In this document: positions 36,128 through 45,118 of the stretch, in pieces | Layout of the letters: every line of letters starts with the position of its first letter | Position numbering within the stretch: position 1 is the first letter of the stretch | Assembly: GCA_902614085.1 (NCBI GenBank) | Contig: CACMJS010000001.1 | Location: 124,001-188,000, forward strand | Origin: an uncultured Alphaproteobacteria bacterium | GTDB taxonomy: Bacteria; Pseudomonadota; Alphaproteobacteria; HIMB59; GCA-002718135 | Direction: 5' to 3' | Length of the DNA stretch: 64,000 bases | The notes under the pieces: generated by a model | What the model saw: only the letters and a program-made list of their open reading frames with translations | What the model was told of the DNA's origin: nothing | Database searches by the model: none | Position numbers and translations under genes: made by a program

Positions 36128-36193
36128 ATATCTTTAAAAATTGTAGCCTTATCGATGGTATCTATATGGATTTAGATATAAAACCAACTAGTT

Positions 36194-37036
36194 TTGTCTT
36201 CGGCATTAGTTTTTTTGTTAGTCTTGTTTGCAGCTTTATGTCACGCTACGTGGAGTGCCATTGTAAAAAAAAGTAATAATGGGCTGGCAATGATGGCAAT
36301 TACATCTGTGGTTGAGATTATTGTTTTTTTACCATTAATTTTCACTGTACCTTTTCCATCTATAACCTTATGGATATTCATCGCGGCAACAACAATCATT
36401 CATGGTTTTTATCGCTATAGCGTAATTGTATCTTATAAGTTTAGCGATTTATCATTTGTTTATCCTATAGCGAGAGGGGGCTCTTGCCTGATAATTGCAA
36501 TTATTAGTTTATTTATTATTAAAGAGAATATCACCGCTCTTGGTATTGTAGGAATATCGATAACCTCTATTGGATTATTTATAATTGCTTTTTCGTCAGC
36601 TCAAAAATTTAATTCAAAAGCCTTTTTCATAGCAATCACTACTTCTATTTTAATTGCTGGTTACACAATTCTAGATGGTATAGCAGTAAATTTAAGTGCA
36701 AATGCATTCACATTTATTTTCTGGATGTTATTACTAAATGGAGTTCCAATGCTTATCTATGGCATTATATCTAAAAATGGAATTCGTCTAACTAAAAGCT
36801 ATAGAGTTTTAGATGGTGTTGTTGCAGGAATATGCGCAATCATAAGTTATGGATTAGTCGTATGGTCATTTCAATTTATTAAGGTTGCATATGTTTCAAG
36901 TATTAGAGAAATGAGCATAGTTTTAGCCGCTGTCATAAGTCTTTTTATATTAAAAGAAAAAGAAGCGGTGGGTAGAATTATTCCTTCAATAATTATAGTC
37001 TTGGGAGTTACTATATTGTATTTTGAGATAACTTAA
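36194..37036 (+). CDS. EamA/DMT-family transporter
   Basis: 280 residues, ten membrane helices in two EamA repeats; 'FVYPIARGGSCLIIAIISLFIIKE' (parts: VYPIARGG, LFIIKE) and 'VAYVSSIREMSIVLAAVISLFILKE' (parts: SSIREMSIV, LFILKE) are the repeat signatures. The only in-frame start is TTG at 36194, as a stop lies at 36179. It diverges from phnA by 66 nt. No phosphonate ABC importer is seen in the window, so this may move a phosphonate or product; the direction and substrate are unknown. Confidence 0.8.
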   Translation: MSSALVFLLVLFAALCHATWSAIVKKSNNGLAMMAITSVVEIIVFLPLIFTVPFPSITLWIFIAATTIIHGFYRYSVIVSYKFSDLSFVYPIARGGSCLIIAIISLFIIKENITALGIVGISITSIGLFIIAFSSAQKFNSKAFFIAITTSILIAGYTILDGIAVNLSANAFTFIFWMLLLNGVPMLIYGIISKNGIRLTKSYRVLDGVVAGICAIISYGLVVWSFQFIKVAYVSSIREMSIVLAAVISLFILKEKEAVGRIIPSIIIVLGVTILYFEIT

Positions 37037-37088
37037 AAAATGACTAAAAAACTGGACTATTCTTAATTTATTTTTTATAGCGGATTAA

Positions 37089-37250
37089 GTGGAAGAAGAT
37101 ATTAAAGTAGTTAGCTCGGATACAGAAACTATCTCTTGCGATGGTGGTGAAGATGGTTTAGGACATCCCGCAGTTTATTATACCTTCAATAATGAGAACA
37201 AAATTGTTTGCGGTTATTGTGGTAAAATATTTATAAAAAAAGAAGATTAG
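37089..37250 (+). CDS. zf-CHCC zinc-finger protein (NDUFS6-like), 53 aa
   Basis: A 53-residue frame starting GTG 37089, directly after an in-frame stop, and ending TAG 37250. 'ISCDGGEDGLGHPAVYYTF' (parts: CDGGEDGLGHP) and 'VCGYCGKIF' give the Cys-His-Cys-Cys pattern of the PF10276 family. These short proteins are alphaproteobacterial relatives of mitochondrial complex I subunit NDUFS6. It lies 2 nt before the FYDLN gene, so they share an mRNA. Too short to be picked up by many gene finders. Confidence 0.88.
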   Translation: MEEDIKVVSSDTETISCDGGEDGLGHPAVYYTFNNENKIVCGYCGKIFIKKED

Positions 37251-37252
37251 AA

Positions 37253-37606
37253 ATGTACAAAGAATCTTGGGGTTTAAAAAGAATATGTCCAATGTGTAGT
37301 AAGCAATACTACGACTTAGGAAGAACGGAACTGGAATGTCCTGAGTGTGGTAAAGAAATTGAAGTTACTACCATGACTAGACCAAGACGTGGAAGAAAAC
37401 CTGGAAGTACTAATGCTGCTCCTTTAACTAATCCTATTCCTCCAAAACCAAAAGAAAAAGATGATGATCTTGATATTGATAATTTGGATTTGGATAACAA
37501 CGAAGACAATCTTGAGGATGATACTGTTTTATTAGAAGATGAAACAGAAATTGATCCAATAGCCGAAGGTATTAAACCTAAAGAAGACGGCGAAGAAGAA
37601 TACTAA
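37253..37606 (+). CDS. FYDLN_acid / TIGR02300 family zinc-ribbon protein
   Basis: 117 residues. 'KRICPMCSKQYYDLGRTELECPECGKE' (parts: CPMCSKQYYDLG, CPECGKE) is a four-cysteine zinc ribbon with the Y-Y-D-L variant of FYDLN; a very acidic tail (D/E-rich from ~70) follows, as in the family. Function is unknown and the family is essentially alphaproteobacterial. Pairing with the zf-CHCC gene 2 nt upstream suggests co-expression. Confidence 0.88.
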   Translation: MYKESWGLKRICPMCSKQYYDLGRTELECPECGKEIEVTTMTRPRRGRKPGSTNAAPLTNPIPPKPKEKDDDLDIDNLDLDNNEDNLEDDTVLLEDETEIDPIAEGIKPKEDGEEEY

Positions 37607-37628
37607 AATTTCAATAAAAATTTAGAAG

Positions 37629-38867
37629 ATGTTTAAGGTACTACAAAACACTTGGGCCCTTTTTTTTGGCTTTGCTTTAATTAGTCTTGGTCATGGTTTG
37701 CAAGGAACACTTATCGGTGTTCGTTCTGTTTTAGAAGGTTTTAGTTTTTTTGCATCAGGACTTATTATAGCTGGTTATTACGTTGGATACTTAACTGGCG
37801 CGTTAACAATTCCAAGTTTTTTACAACGTGTTGGTCACATAAGAGTTTTTGCAGCTTTAGCATCGCTTGCCTCTATCGCTATATTATTACACTCAGTATT
37901 TGTGCATCCTTATTCATGGATGTTTATACGAATATTAACTGGTTTAAGTCTTGCTGGAATTTATGTGATTATGGAGAGTTGGTTAAATGAAAAATCAACT
38001 AATCAAACTCGCGGTCAATTACTTTCCGTTTACATGATTATTACTTTTGTGTTTGTTGGAGCAGGGCAATTTTTATTAAATTTAGGTGATCCTGCTAAAG
38101 TTGATTTATTTATTTTAGTATCAATCTTATTATCATTCGCACTTCTTCCTATTCTTTTATCTTCAACAGAACAACCTAATACAGAAAGTCCTAAATTTTT
38201 TTCTTTAAGAGAATTTTATACTGTTTCACCTTTAGGTTTTGTTGGTGCCTTAGCAACTGGTTTATCACATAGTGCAGTTTTTGGGTACGGTGCAATTTAT
38301 GCTTCATCTATTAATTTAAGCTTATTTGAAATTTCTCTGTATATGATGATTATAACATCAGCTGGTGCCCTATCTCAATGGCCTATTGGATATTTGTCGG
38401 ATAGAATTGATAGACGTGTTATTCTTATTGGTGTTTCTTTTATGGCTTCAGGTTTAAGTTTATTTTTTGTTTTTGCAAACTTTATGCCGCTAACATTATT
38501 CTTAATTTTTACCGGTCTTTTTTCAGTTGCATGTTTACCAATGTATTCACTTACAGTTGCTCATACAAATGACTTCTTACAACCTAATGAGATAGTATCA
38601 GCAAGTGCAACCTTTGGTATACTTATTGGTATTGGATCAATTATCGGACCTTTGTTTGTTTCTGGATTCATGGAAATTTTGGGAGCGGTAGGTTTTTACA
38701 TCTATTTATTTTTAATACATGGACTACTAGGACTGTTTGGTTTGTATAGAATGACACAAAGAACTAAACCCCGTGATCTTGAATCACAATACAATCCTTT
38801 ACCACGAAATATTAGTCCTGCCGGTATGGAAATGAACCCCGTTACTGAGCCAACTGAGGAGGAGTAA
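37629..38867 (+). CDS. MFS transporter (YcaD-like)
   Basis: 412 residues, 12 helices. 'GYYVGYLTGALTIPSFLQRVGHIRVF' (parts: GYYVGYLTG, RVGHIRVF) is the loop 2-3 MFS motif, and 'IMESWLNEKSTNQTRGQLLSVYMI' (parts: MESWLNEKS, RGQLLSVYM) is typical of the YcaD/YfkF branch. The substrate is unknown. A C-terminal polar tail of ~25 residues is unusual but unremarkable. It overlaps the convergent msrQ by 26 nt. Confidence 0.85.
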   Translation: MFKVLQNTWALFFGFALISLGHGLQGTLIGVRSVLEGFSFFASGLIIAGYYVGYLTGALTIPSFLQRVGHIRVFAALASLASIAILLHSVFVHPYSWMFIRILTGLSLAGIYVIMESWLNEKSTNQTRGQLLSVYMIITFVFVGAGQFLLNLGDPAKVDLFILVSILLSFALLPILLSSTEQPNTESPKFFSLREFYTVSPLGFVGALATGLSHSAVFGYGAIYASSINLSLFEISLYMMIITSAGALSQWPIGYLSDRIDRRVILIGVSFMASGLSLFFVFANFMPLTLFLIFTGLFSVACLPMYSLTVAHTNDFLQPNEIVSASATFGILIGIGSIIGPLFVSGFMEILGAVGFYIYLFLIHGLLGLFGLYRMTQRTKPRDLESQYNPLPRNISPAGMEMNPVTEPTEEE

Positions 38868-39447
38868 GTCTTTTAAATATTCTGTGAAGTAATAAGAGGA
38901 TAATTATTCCCATATAAATGACTGGTTCAGTTTTATCAGCACGAACTAAAACATAAAAATGCATACTAGCCAGAATGGCTACTGGGTAAATTAAATAATG
39001 AATTTTCTTCCATAATTTAAAACCTAATCGTTTAATCATATTGTTTGTTGAAGTGCTAGCAAGTGGGATTAAAAAAAGAAAACTTATAAAACCAAAAGTT
39101 ATAAATGGTCTTTTTATAATATCTTGTATGATAAATTTCATATCTAAAAAATGATCTAAAACTATGTAAGTGGAGAAATGCAAACAAACATAATAGAAAG
39201 CAAAAAGTCCAATCATTCTTCGTAATACAACTATCGATTTTAAAGGTTTAATATTTGATAGAGTAGTAATCATAAGAGTTATTATTATTAATCTGAGTGC
39301 CATTAGACCTAACTCATCCATTAGTTTTTCAATTGGATTTACTCCAAGATTCCCAGTAACAAATTGGTACGCCCAGATTAGACTAGGAAATAGAATTAAA
39401 ATAAATAATACAGGTTTACTGCGGTTAAAATTTCTTGTTGAAAACAT
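38842..39447 (-). CDS. msrQ: MsrQ, haem-binding membrane subunit of methionine sulfoxide reductase
   Basis: 201 residues with about six helices of the ferric-reductase-like domain; 'YVCLHFSTYIVLD' and 'IHYLIYPVAILASMHFYVLV' hold haem-ligand histidines. It passes electrons from the quinone pool to MsrP, which repairs oxidised methionine in periplasmic proteins. It follows msrP with a 3-nt gap, which fixes the assignment. Confidence 0.92.
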   Translation of the reverse strand: MFSTRNFNRSKPVLFILILFPSLIWAYQFVTGNLGVNPIEKLMDELGLMALRLIIITLMITTLSNIKPLKSIVVLRRMIGLFAFYYVCLHFSTYIVLDHFLDMKFIIQDIIKRPFITFGFISFLFLIPLASTSTNNMIKRLGFKLWKKIHYLIYPVAILASMHFYVLVRADKTEPVIYMGIIILLLLHRIFKRLTPPQLAQ

Positions 39448-39450
39448 TCA

Positions 39451-40368
39451 TTAATAGAATTTAGTTAAATCTAAATCTTTGTAGAGATGTGCTACTTCTT
39501 TTTCATAGCCATTAAACATAAGTGTTTCTCTTCTTTTAAACTCTCCAATTCGTCTCTCTGTTCCTTGACTCCATCTTGGATGGTTAACATTAGGATTAAC
39601 ATTAGCATAAAAACCATATTCCCAAGGAGCTAAAGTTTCCCAAGATGTTTCAGGTTGTGTATCTAAAAATCTAATTTCCACAATTGATTTAATTGATTTG
39701 AAACCATACTTCCATGGAACAACTAATCTTATGGGTGCACCATTTTGATTAGGCATTTCATGACCATACAATCCAGTTGCTAATATTGTTAAAGGATTCA
39801 TTGCCTCATCCATTCGAAGCCCTTCTCTATATGGCCAAATGATTGTTCTCTTTTGCTGACCTGGCATTTCTTCCGGTCTGAACACAGTTACAAATTGAAC
39901 ATACTTTGCTGAGCTTAAAGGTTCAGCCATTTTTATAAGTTCAGATAACTGAAAACCTTGCCAAGGAATAACCATGGACCATGCTTCAACACATCTCAAT
40001 CGATAAACCCTATCTTCTATTGTTACGTTTGATAAAATTTTTTCTAAGTCAAATGTTTGAGGTTTTTTCACGAGACCATCTATTTTTATTGTCCATGGTC
40101 TAGGTTTAAAATTTCCAGAGTTTAAATGCGGATGTTTTTTATGAGTCCCAAATTCATAAAAATTATTATACGTTGTGATTTCTTCGTAAGAATTGAGTTT
40201 ATCGTTCTCATTTAAATATTTATTATAAATTGAAGAATTATTATCATGATTAGCAAAAGCTGATGATGATACTGTTGCCAACAAAGCACTTGCTAATGAG
40301 CCTTTAATAAACTTTCGTCTATTTAAATAGGTTTTATATGGTGTAATCTCAGAGCTTAAAATCTTCAT
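39451..40368 (-). CDS. msrP: MsrP, molybdopterin methionine-sulfoxide reductase catalytic subunit
   Basis: 305 residues. The Tat signal '[23 protein letters not shown]' (parts: [14 protein letters not shown]) directs it to the periplasm; '[18 protein letters not shown]' (parts: [10 protein letters not shown]) contains the Mo-ligand cysteine of the sulfite-oxidase fold. It reduces methionine sulfoxide in envelope proteins. It forms an operon with msrQ. An inverted repeat (ATTTTAGAT 40369-40377 / ATCTAAAAT 40390-40398) sits right at its start. Confidence 0.93.
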   Translation of the reverse strand: MKILSSEITPYKTYLNRRKFIKGSLASALLATVSSSAFANHDNNSSIYNKYLNENDKLNSYEEITTYNNFYEFGTHKKHPHLNSGNFKPRPWTIKIDGLVKKPQTFDLEKILSNVTIEDRVYRLRCVEAWSMVIPWQGFQLSELIKMAEPLSSAKYVQFVTVFRPEEMPGQQKRTIIWPYREGLRMDEAMNPLTILATGLYGHEMPNQNGAPIRLVVPWKYGFKSIKSIVEIRFLDTQPETSWETLAPWEYGFYANVNPNVNHPRWSQGTERRIGEFKRRETLMFNGYEKEVAHLYKDLDLTKFY

Positions 40369-40454
40369 ATTTTAGATATATATTAATAAATCTAAAATTG
40401 TAGTAATGTTAAGAACATCTTTATCAAATCCATTTAAATTGTTAGTGTAAATCT

Positions 40455-42245
40455 ATGAAAAATCTTCCGATCTTACTACTTAGTGTTTTCTTATTTTTAT
40501 TACCTTTACAGTTTGCATCTGCAGAAAAAGTTCATGGAATTGCAATGCATGGTACACCAAAATATAGCAATAATTTTACACACTTAGATTATGTTAATCC
40601 AAATGCACCTAAAGGCGGAACAGTAAAATTTGGATCATATGGATCTTTTGATAATCTAAATAGGGTAGCTTTTAAAGGTTCTAAAGCCGCTGGTCTTGGG
40701 TATGTTAATGATACGTTAATGAGAAGAGTATGGGATGAAGCATTCTCTCTCTATGGTTTAATAGCTGAAAAAGTAGAATTGCCAGAAGATAGATCGTCTA
40801 TTACTTTTTATTTAAATTCAAATGCAACCTTTCATGATGGCTCACCAATAACACGCGATGATGTATTGTTTAGTTTAGAAACGTTTCAAACAAAAGGTAC
40901 TCCAAATCAGAAAAAAACATATGGCAAAGTTGTTGAAACTCAATTGATTGGAAATGATGGAATAAAAATGATTTTTGAAAATAATGAAGATAAAGAATTG
41001 CCTCTTATTATTGCGGGCTTTCTTCCTATCATTCCAAAAAAGTTTTATGAAAATCTTGATGTTACAAAAACATTTTTAGATATCCCTCTAGGCAGTGGTC
41101 CATACCAAGTTGATAGTCTCGATCCAGGCCGTCAAATAAAATACAAACGGGTTGAAAATTATTGGGCAAAAGATTTGCCTGTAAATAAAGGTCTCTATAA
41201 TTTTGATACAATTATTTATGATTATTACAAAGACTCAAATGTCTTAGTTGAAGCATTTAAGGTTGGTGAATACGACTTTAGAAGGGAGTACAACGTTAAA
41301 CGTTGGTTATCAGAATATGATTTCAAAGCTGTCCAAAATGGTGAAGTAATACTGACAGAAATGAATAACGATAGACCTGTTGGAATGAATGGTCTTGTGA
41401 TGAATACAAGACGTGACATATTTAATAATAGAAATGTAAGACTTGCTTTAAGTTATGCCTATGATCATGAATGGATTAATAAAACGATATATCAAAATGC
41501 TTATGTGAGAACAGATAGTTATTTTGATAATTCACCATTAGCTTCTTCAGGCTTACCATCAAAAAATGAGTTAGAATTACTGAATGTATGGAAAGATGAA
41601 ATTCCAGCAGAGGTATTTACAGAAACATTTACTCCACCTATTACGGATGGCAGTGGTAATGACCGTAAAAATTTATTGAAAGCAAAAGAAATACTCGAAA
41701 AAGAGGGTTGGTTTGTTGAAGATGGAAAACTGGTAAAAGATGGAAGGGAATTCAAGTTTGAGTTCTTGATTGTCAGTCCATCTGATGAGAAAATTGCGTT
41801 AGCCTATCAAAGTAATTTAAAAAAACTCGGCATTACAATGGATGTAAGAACTGTTGATTCATCACAGTATCAAGAACGTTTGTTAAGTTATGATTTTGAT
41901 ATGATTAAAAGATATTGGGGAGTCAGTTTAAGCCCAGGAAATGAGCAACAATTTTATTGGGGATCAGAAGTTGGTCAAAAAGATGGAAGCAGAAATTATC
42001 CTGGTATCAATAGTCCAGCAGTTGATGCATTAATTGAAAAACTAATTAGTGCAACAAATAGAGAAGAATTAACAACGGCTATTCACGCACTTGATAGAGT
42101 ATTGTTATGGGGTCACTATGTAGTTCCTCTTTATCATAGCAACAAAGACAGAATTGCTTATTGGGATTTTTTTGAATACCCAGACGAAATTCCACTTTAC
42201 GGAATTGTAATTGAGTCTTGGTGGATTAATAAAGATAAACAATAA
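40455..42245 (+). CDS. Family 5 extracellular solute-binding protein (YejA-like)
   Basis: 596 residues with a signal peptide ending near 'FASA' (~23). 'HGIAMHGTPKYSNNFTHLDYVNP' (parts: HGIAMHGTPKY, YVNPNAPKGG) is the YejA-type N-terminus; 'SITFYLNSNATFHDGSPITRDDV' (parts: FHDGSPITRDDV) is the SBP_bac_5 hallmark. It binds peptides or microcin-like compounds for import. No matching permease or ATPase genes are adjacent, so the transporter must be elsewhere. Confidence 0.9.
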   Translation: MKNLPILLLSVFLFLLPLQFASAEKVHGIAMHGTPKYSNNFTHLDYVNPNAPKGGTVKFGSYGSFDNLNRVAFKGSKAAGLGYVNDTLMRRVWDEAFSLYGLIAEKVELPEDRSSITFYLNSNATFHDGSPITRDDVLFSLETFQTKGTPNQKKTYGKVVETQLIGNDGIKMIFENNEDKELPLIIAGFLPIIPKKFYENLDVTKTFLDIPLGSGPYQVDSLDPGRQIKYKRVENYWAKDLPVNKGLYNFDTIIYDYYKDSNVLVEAFKVGEYDFRREYNVKRWLSEYDFKAVQNGEVILTEMNNDRPVGMNGLVMNTRRDIFNNRNVRLALSYAYDHEWINKTIYQNAYVRTDSYFDNSPLASSGLPSKNELELLNVWKDEIPAEVFTETFTPPITDGSGNDRKNLLKAKEILEKEGWFVEDGKLVKDGREFKFEFLIVSPSDEKIALAYQSNLKKLGITMDVRTVDSSQYQERLLSYDFDMIKRYWGVSLSPGNEQQFYWGSEVGQKDGSRNYPGINSPAVDALIEKLISATNREELTTAIHALDRVLLWGHYVVPLYHSNKDRIAYWDFFEYPDEIPLYGIVIESWWINKDKQ

Positions 42246-42266
42246 AATAAGTAATCAAATATTTTT

Positions 42267-43151
42267 ATGAGTCATACAAGAGCTAACATACTCATGTTAA
42301 TTGCCTCACTTATATGGGGAACAGCTTTTGTAAGCCAAACTACTGGAATGGGAGCCATAGGTCCTTTTACTTTTAGCTTTGGAAGATTCTTTTTTGCTTT
42401 TTTAACAGTAATTCCATTTGCGATTTATCTAGAACAACAAAATATTTTTAAAATATTAAGTGATAGAAAAAAAGTTTATCTTTGTTTGGCTACAGGTTTT
42501 TTTCTTTTTGGTGGTATGGGTCTTCAACAATACGCTTTACAAAAATCATTAATATCAAATGCTGCTTTTCTTAGTACTCTTTACGTTCCTTTTGTTGGTA
42601 TAATTTCAAGATTCATAATTAAAAAACAGGTACACTGGATTATCTGGATTGCTATTTTACTTTGTTTGTATGGATCATATCTTTTGTCCTCTAATCAATC
42701 AGTTGAAATTCAACAATCAGATTCACTCTTATTTATTGCTGCTTTGTTTTTTGCCTTACATATTATTTGTATCGATATTTTTATGAAAGAACTTAACAGT
42801 CCTTTTTTATTTGGAAGCATTCAGTACTTTATTGTTTTTATTTTATCTATGATCCTAGCTTTTATATGGGAGGAACCAAAGCTCTCCAATATGCAAATTG
42901 AATGGTTTGAAATTTTATATACGGGTATTTTTTCTGCTGGCATTGGATATACACTTCAAATTATTGCTCAACATAAAGCTAATCCTGCTCCTGCTGCTAT
43001 TATTTTATCAATGGAGTCAGTCTTTGCTGCAATAGCAGGTTGGATACTTTTAAATCAAGTTTTAGACACACAAAAAATACTTGGATGCCTTGCAATATTT
43101 ATTGGAGTCATTATAGTACAATTAGTACCAATAATTATTAAACAAAAATGA
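42267..43151 (+). CDS. EamA/DMT-family transporter
   Basis: 294 residues, ten helices. 'ILMLIASLIWGTAFVSQTTGM' (parts: ASLIWGTAFVS) and 'PAPAAIILSMESVFAAIAGWILL' (parts: AAIILSMESVFAAIAGW) are canonical EamA segments of the RhaT/YdcZ-like exporter type. The substrate is unknown. It ends in a 4-nt overlap with the sugar-kinase gene, which may hint at a nucleoside-related substrate. Confidence 0.85.
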   Translation: MSHTRANILMLIASLIWGTAFVSQTTGMGAIGPFTFSFGRFFFAFLTVIPFAIYLEQQNIFKILSDRKKVYLCLATGFFLFGGMGLQQYALQKSLISNAAFLSTLYVPFVGIISRFIIKKQVHWIIWIAILLCLYGSYLLSSNQSVEIQQSDSLLFIAALFFALHIICIDIFMKELNSPFLFGSIQYFIVFILSMILAFIWEEPKLSNMQIEWFEILYTGIFSAGIGYTLQIIAQHKANPAPAAIILSMESVFAAIAGWILLNQVLDTQKILGCLAIFIGVIIVQLVPIIIKQK

Positions 43152-44122
43152 GTGATAAATTAGACGTAGTTGGAATTGGAAATGCTATGGTAGATGCCAT
43201 AATTCCTTCCAATCAAAGTGAAATTGAAAAACATGAAATTAATAGAGATTCTATGAATCTTATTGATGAAAATTTAAAAAATAATTTGCATGAAAGTTAT
43301 TCCATCAGAGAAATGGCTGGTGGAGGTTCCCTTGGTAACTCCATGTTTGGTATCACCTCTTTTGGCGGTAATGGAAGTTTTATTGGAAAAATTAAAAATG
43401 ATGAAATTGGAGTATACCTTCAAAAAGATATGATCCGGGAAGGACTAAAATTTCCATTGGGATTTACATCTCCTGATATTTCAACTGGATGTTGTACAAT
43501 TTTTGTTGAAGAAGATGGAACTAGAACAATGTGTACTTTTCTTGGTGCTGGAACATTAATAGGTCCTGAAGATATAAAAGAGGATGATATTAAAAATCAT
43601 AAAATAGCATATTTGGAAGGCTACTTGTGGGACAATGAGAATGCAAAAAAGGCTATGAAAAAAATGGTGGATATTTGCAAAGCTGATAATCAAAAAATTG
43701 CATTTACTTTATCTGATCTTTTTTGTGTTGATAGACACAGAGATTCTTTTAAAGAATTAATAACTGAGAATGTTGATATTCTTTTTGCTAACGAAGATGA
43801 AATCAAAGCAATGGCACAAACAGAAAGTTTTGAAGAAGGTCTAGAGTATGCAAAATCATTAAATATAATTTCTGCAATTACTAAAGGAAGTAGTGGATCA
43901 GTTATTGTTTCTGGTAATGACATCACTGAAGTTGCTGCAAAAAAAGTAGAAAAAGTTGTAGATACAACTGGAGCTGGAGATTTATTTGCAGCTGGTTTTT
44001 TATTTGGTTATTCTAAAGGTAAAGCAATGGATGAATGCGGTAATTACGCATCAATTGCTGCCGCAGAAATTATTTCTCATTATGGTGCAAGACCTTTAGT
44101 AAAATTATCTAGTTTAATTTAG
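43148..44122 (+). CDS. PfkB-family kinase, probable adenosine kinase
   Basis: 324 residues. 'VVGIGNAMVDAI' opens the ribokinase fold, 'GGSLGNSMFGITSFGG' (parts: GGSLGNSM) is signature 1, and 'DTTGAGDLFAAGFLFG' contains the catalytic aspartate of signature 2. Many such alphaproteobacterial proteins are adenosine kinases; the convergent adenosine deaminase next door (14-nt overlap) supports adenosine as substrate, giving AMP salvage versus deamination from one locus. Confidence 0.82.
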   Translation: MSDKLDVVGIGNAMVDAIIPSNQSEIEKHEINRDSMNLIDENLKNNLHESYSIREMAGGGSLGNSMFGITSFGGNGSFIGKIKNDEIGVYLQKDMIREGLKFPLGFTSPDISTGCCTIFVEEDGTRTMCTFLGAGTLIGPEDIKEDDIKNHKIAYLEGYLWDNENAKKAMKKMVDICKADNQKIAFTLSDLFCVDRHRDSFKELITENVDILFANEDEIKAMAQTESFEEGLEYAKSLNIISAITKGSSGSVIVSGNDITEVAAKKVEKVVDTTGAGDLFAAGFLFGYSKGKAMDECGNYASIAAAEIISHYGARPLVKLSSLI

Positions 44123-45089
44123 CTAATAATTTATTTTTATTTTCATCATCGCAAAAAGAATATTTTATAGCGTTATGAGTAAGGGAAGTTAGCTCCTTTT
44201 CATTTAAACCTAAATCTTCCATGACTTTGTATTCACCGTTTATCGTAGCATTAAAAAAAGGAGGATCATCAGAATTGACTGTTACTTTTACTCCTTGATC
44301 AAATAATGTTTTCACAGGATGATCTACATAATCTTTGTAAATTTTAGTTGCAATATTACTTGTTGGACAAGTTTCTAGAATAATATCTTTATCAATTATT
44401 TCTTTTACTAAATCAGGATCCTCTATTGATCGAACTCCGTGGCCTAATCTTGTTGGATGGAGAAGATTAATAGCATTCCTTATATTTACAGGTCCATCCC
44501 ATTCACCTGCATGAACCGTAATTGGAAAATTTTCTTTTTTTAACATATCAAATGTTTCAACAAATAAGTTTGGAGGAAAATGCAATTCATCCCCAGCCAA
44601 ACCAAAACCAACTAAACAAGGATGAGGATTATTTAAAACTTCCTCTGCAGTTCCTTGTACTGACTCTGGTCCTAAATGTCTGATCCCATTCATTATGTAA
44701 CGTGAAACAATACCAAAATCTTCTTCAGCTTTTTTGGAAGCTTCATAGACTCCTTCAATAAAAGAATGATAGGTCATGCCTTTTTCTTTAGCATGAGTTG
44801 AGGAAATCATCGCTTCGACATAAAGAACATTGTTAGCCGCACAATCTTTTAAATATTCATACGTTAATTCAAAATAATCTTCTGGCGTATGTATGACAGA
44901 AGTAACGATGTCATATTTTTTTATAAAATCATAAAAATCATCCCATTGGTATGCGTACTTTGAGCCAAACATTTCTTCAGGTATTTCATAATTATTACGT
45001 TTGGCAAATTTCTTACATAAATCTGGCGTAATGGTTGCCTCTAAATGAACATGAATTTCTGCTTTTTTAACTGAATTAAAAATATTCAT
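44109..45089 (-). CDS. add: Adenosine deaminase
   Basis: 326 residues from ATG 45089; the frame is open for another 43 codons upstream, but 'MNIFNSVKKAEIHVHLEATITP' (parts: KAEIHVHLEAT) is the usual N-terminus and the extension would overlap the divergent peptidase gene. Zinc motifs: 'HVHLE', 'TVHAGEWDGP', 'RLGHGVRSIEDP' and 'NSDDPPFF'. It converts adenosine to inosine (adenine deaminase is a possible alternative). Convergent with the kinase gene. Confidence 0.9.
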   Translation of the reverse strand: MNIFNSVKKAEIHVHLEATITPDLCKKFAKRNNYEIPEEMFGSKYAYQWDDFYDFIKKYDIVTSVIHTPEDYFELTYEYLKDCAANNVLYVEAMISSTHAKEKGMTYHSFIEGVYEASKKAEEDFGIVSRYIMNGIRHLGPESVQGTAEEVLNNPHPCLVGFGLAGDELHFPPNLFVETFDMLKKENFPITVHAGEWDGPVNIRNAINLLHPTRLGHGVRSIEDPDLVKEIIDKDIILETCPTSNIATKIYKDYVDHPVKTLFDQGVKVTVNSDDPPFFNATINGEYKVMEDLGLNEKELTSLTHNAIKYSFCDDENKNKLLAKLN

Positions 45090-45118
45090 ATAAATAAAAT
45101 TACCTATATAATAATAGT

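Noticed and set aside
36121-36139. CTGTCAT at the phnA start as a Pho box
   Set aside because: The match to one half-site is exact, but it includes the phnA start codon and the position 11 bp on (CTTTAAA) is a weak second half; too close to the start to be an activator site for phnA.
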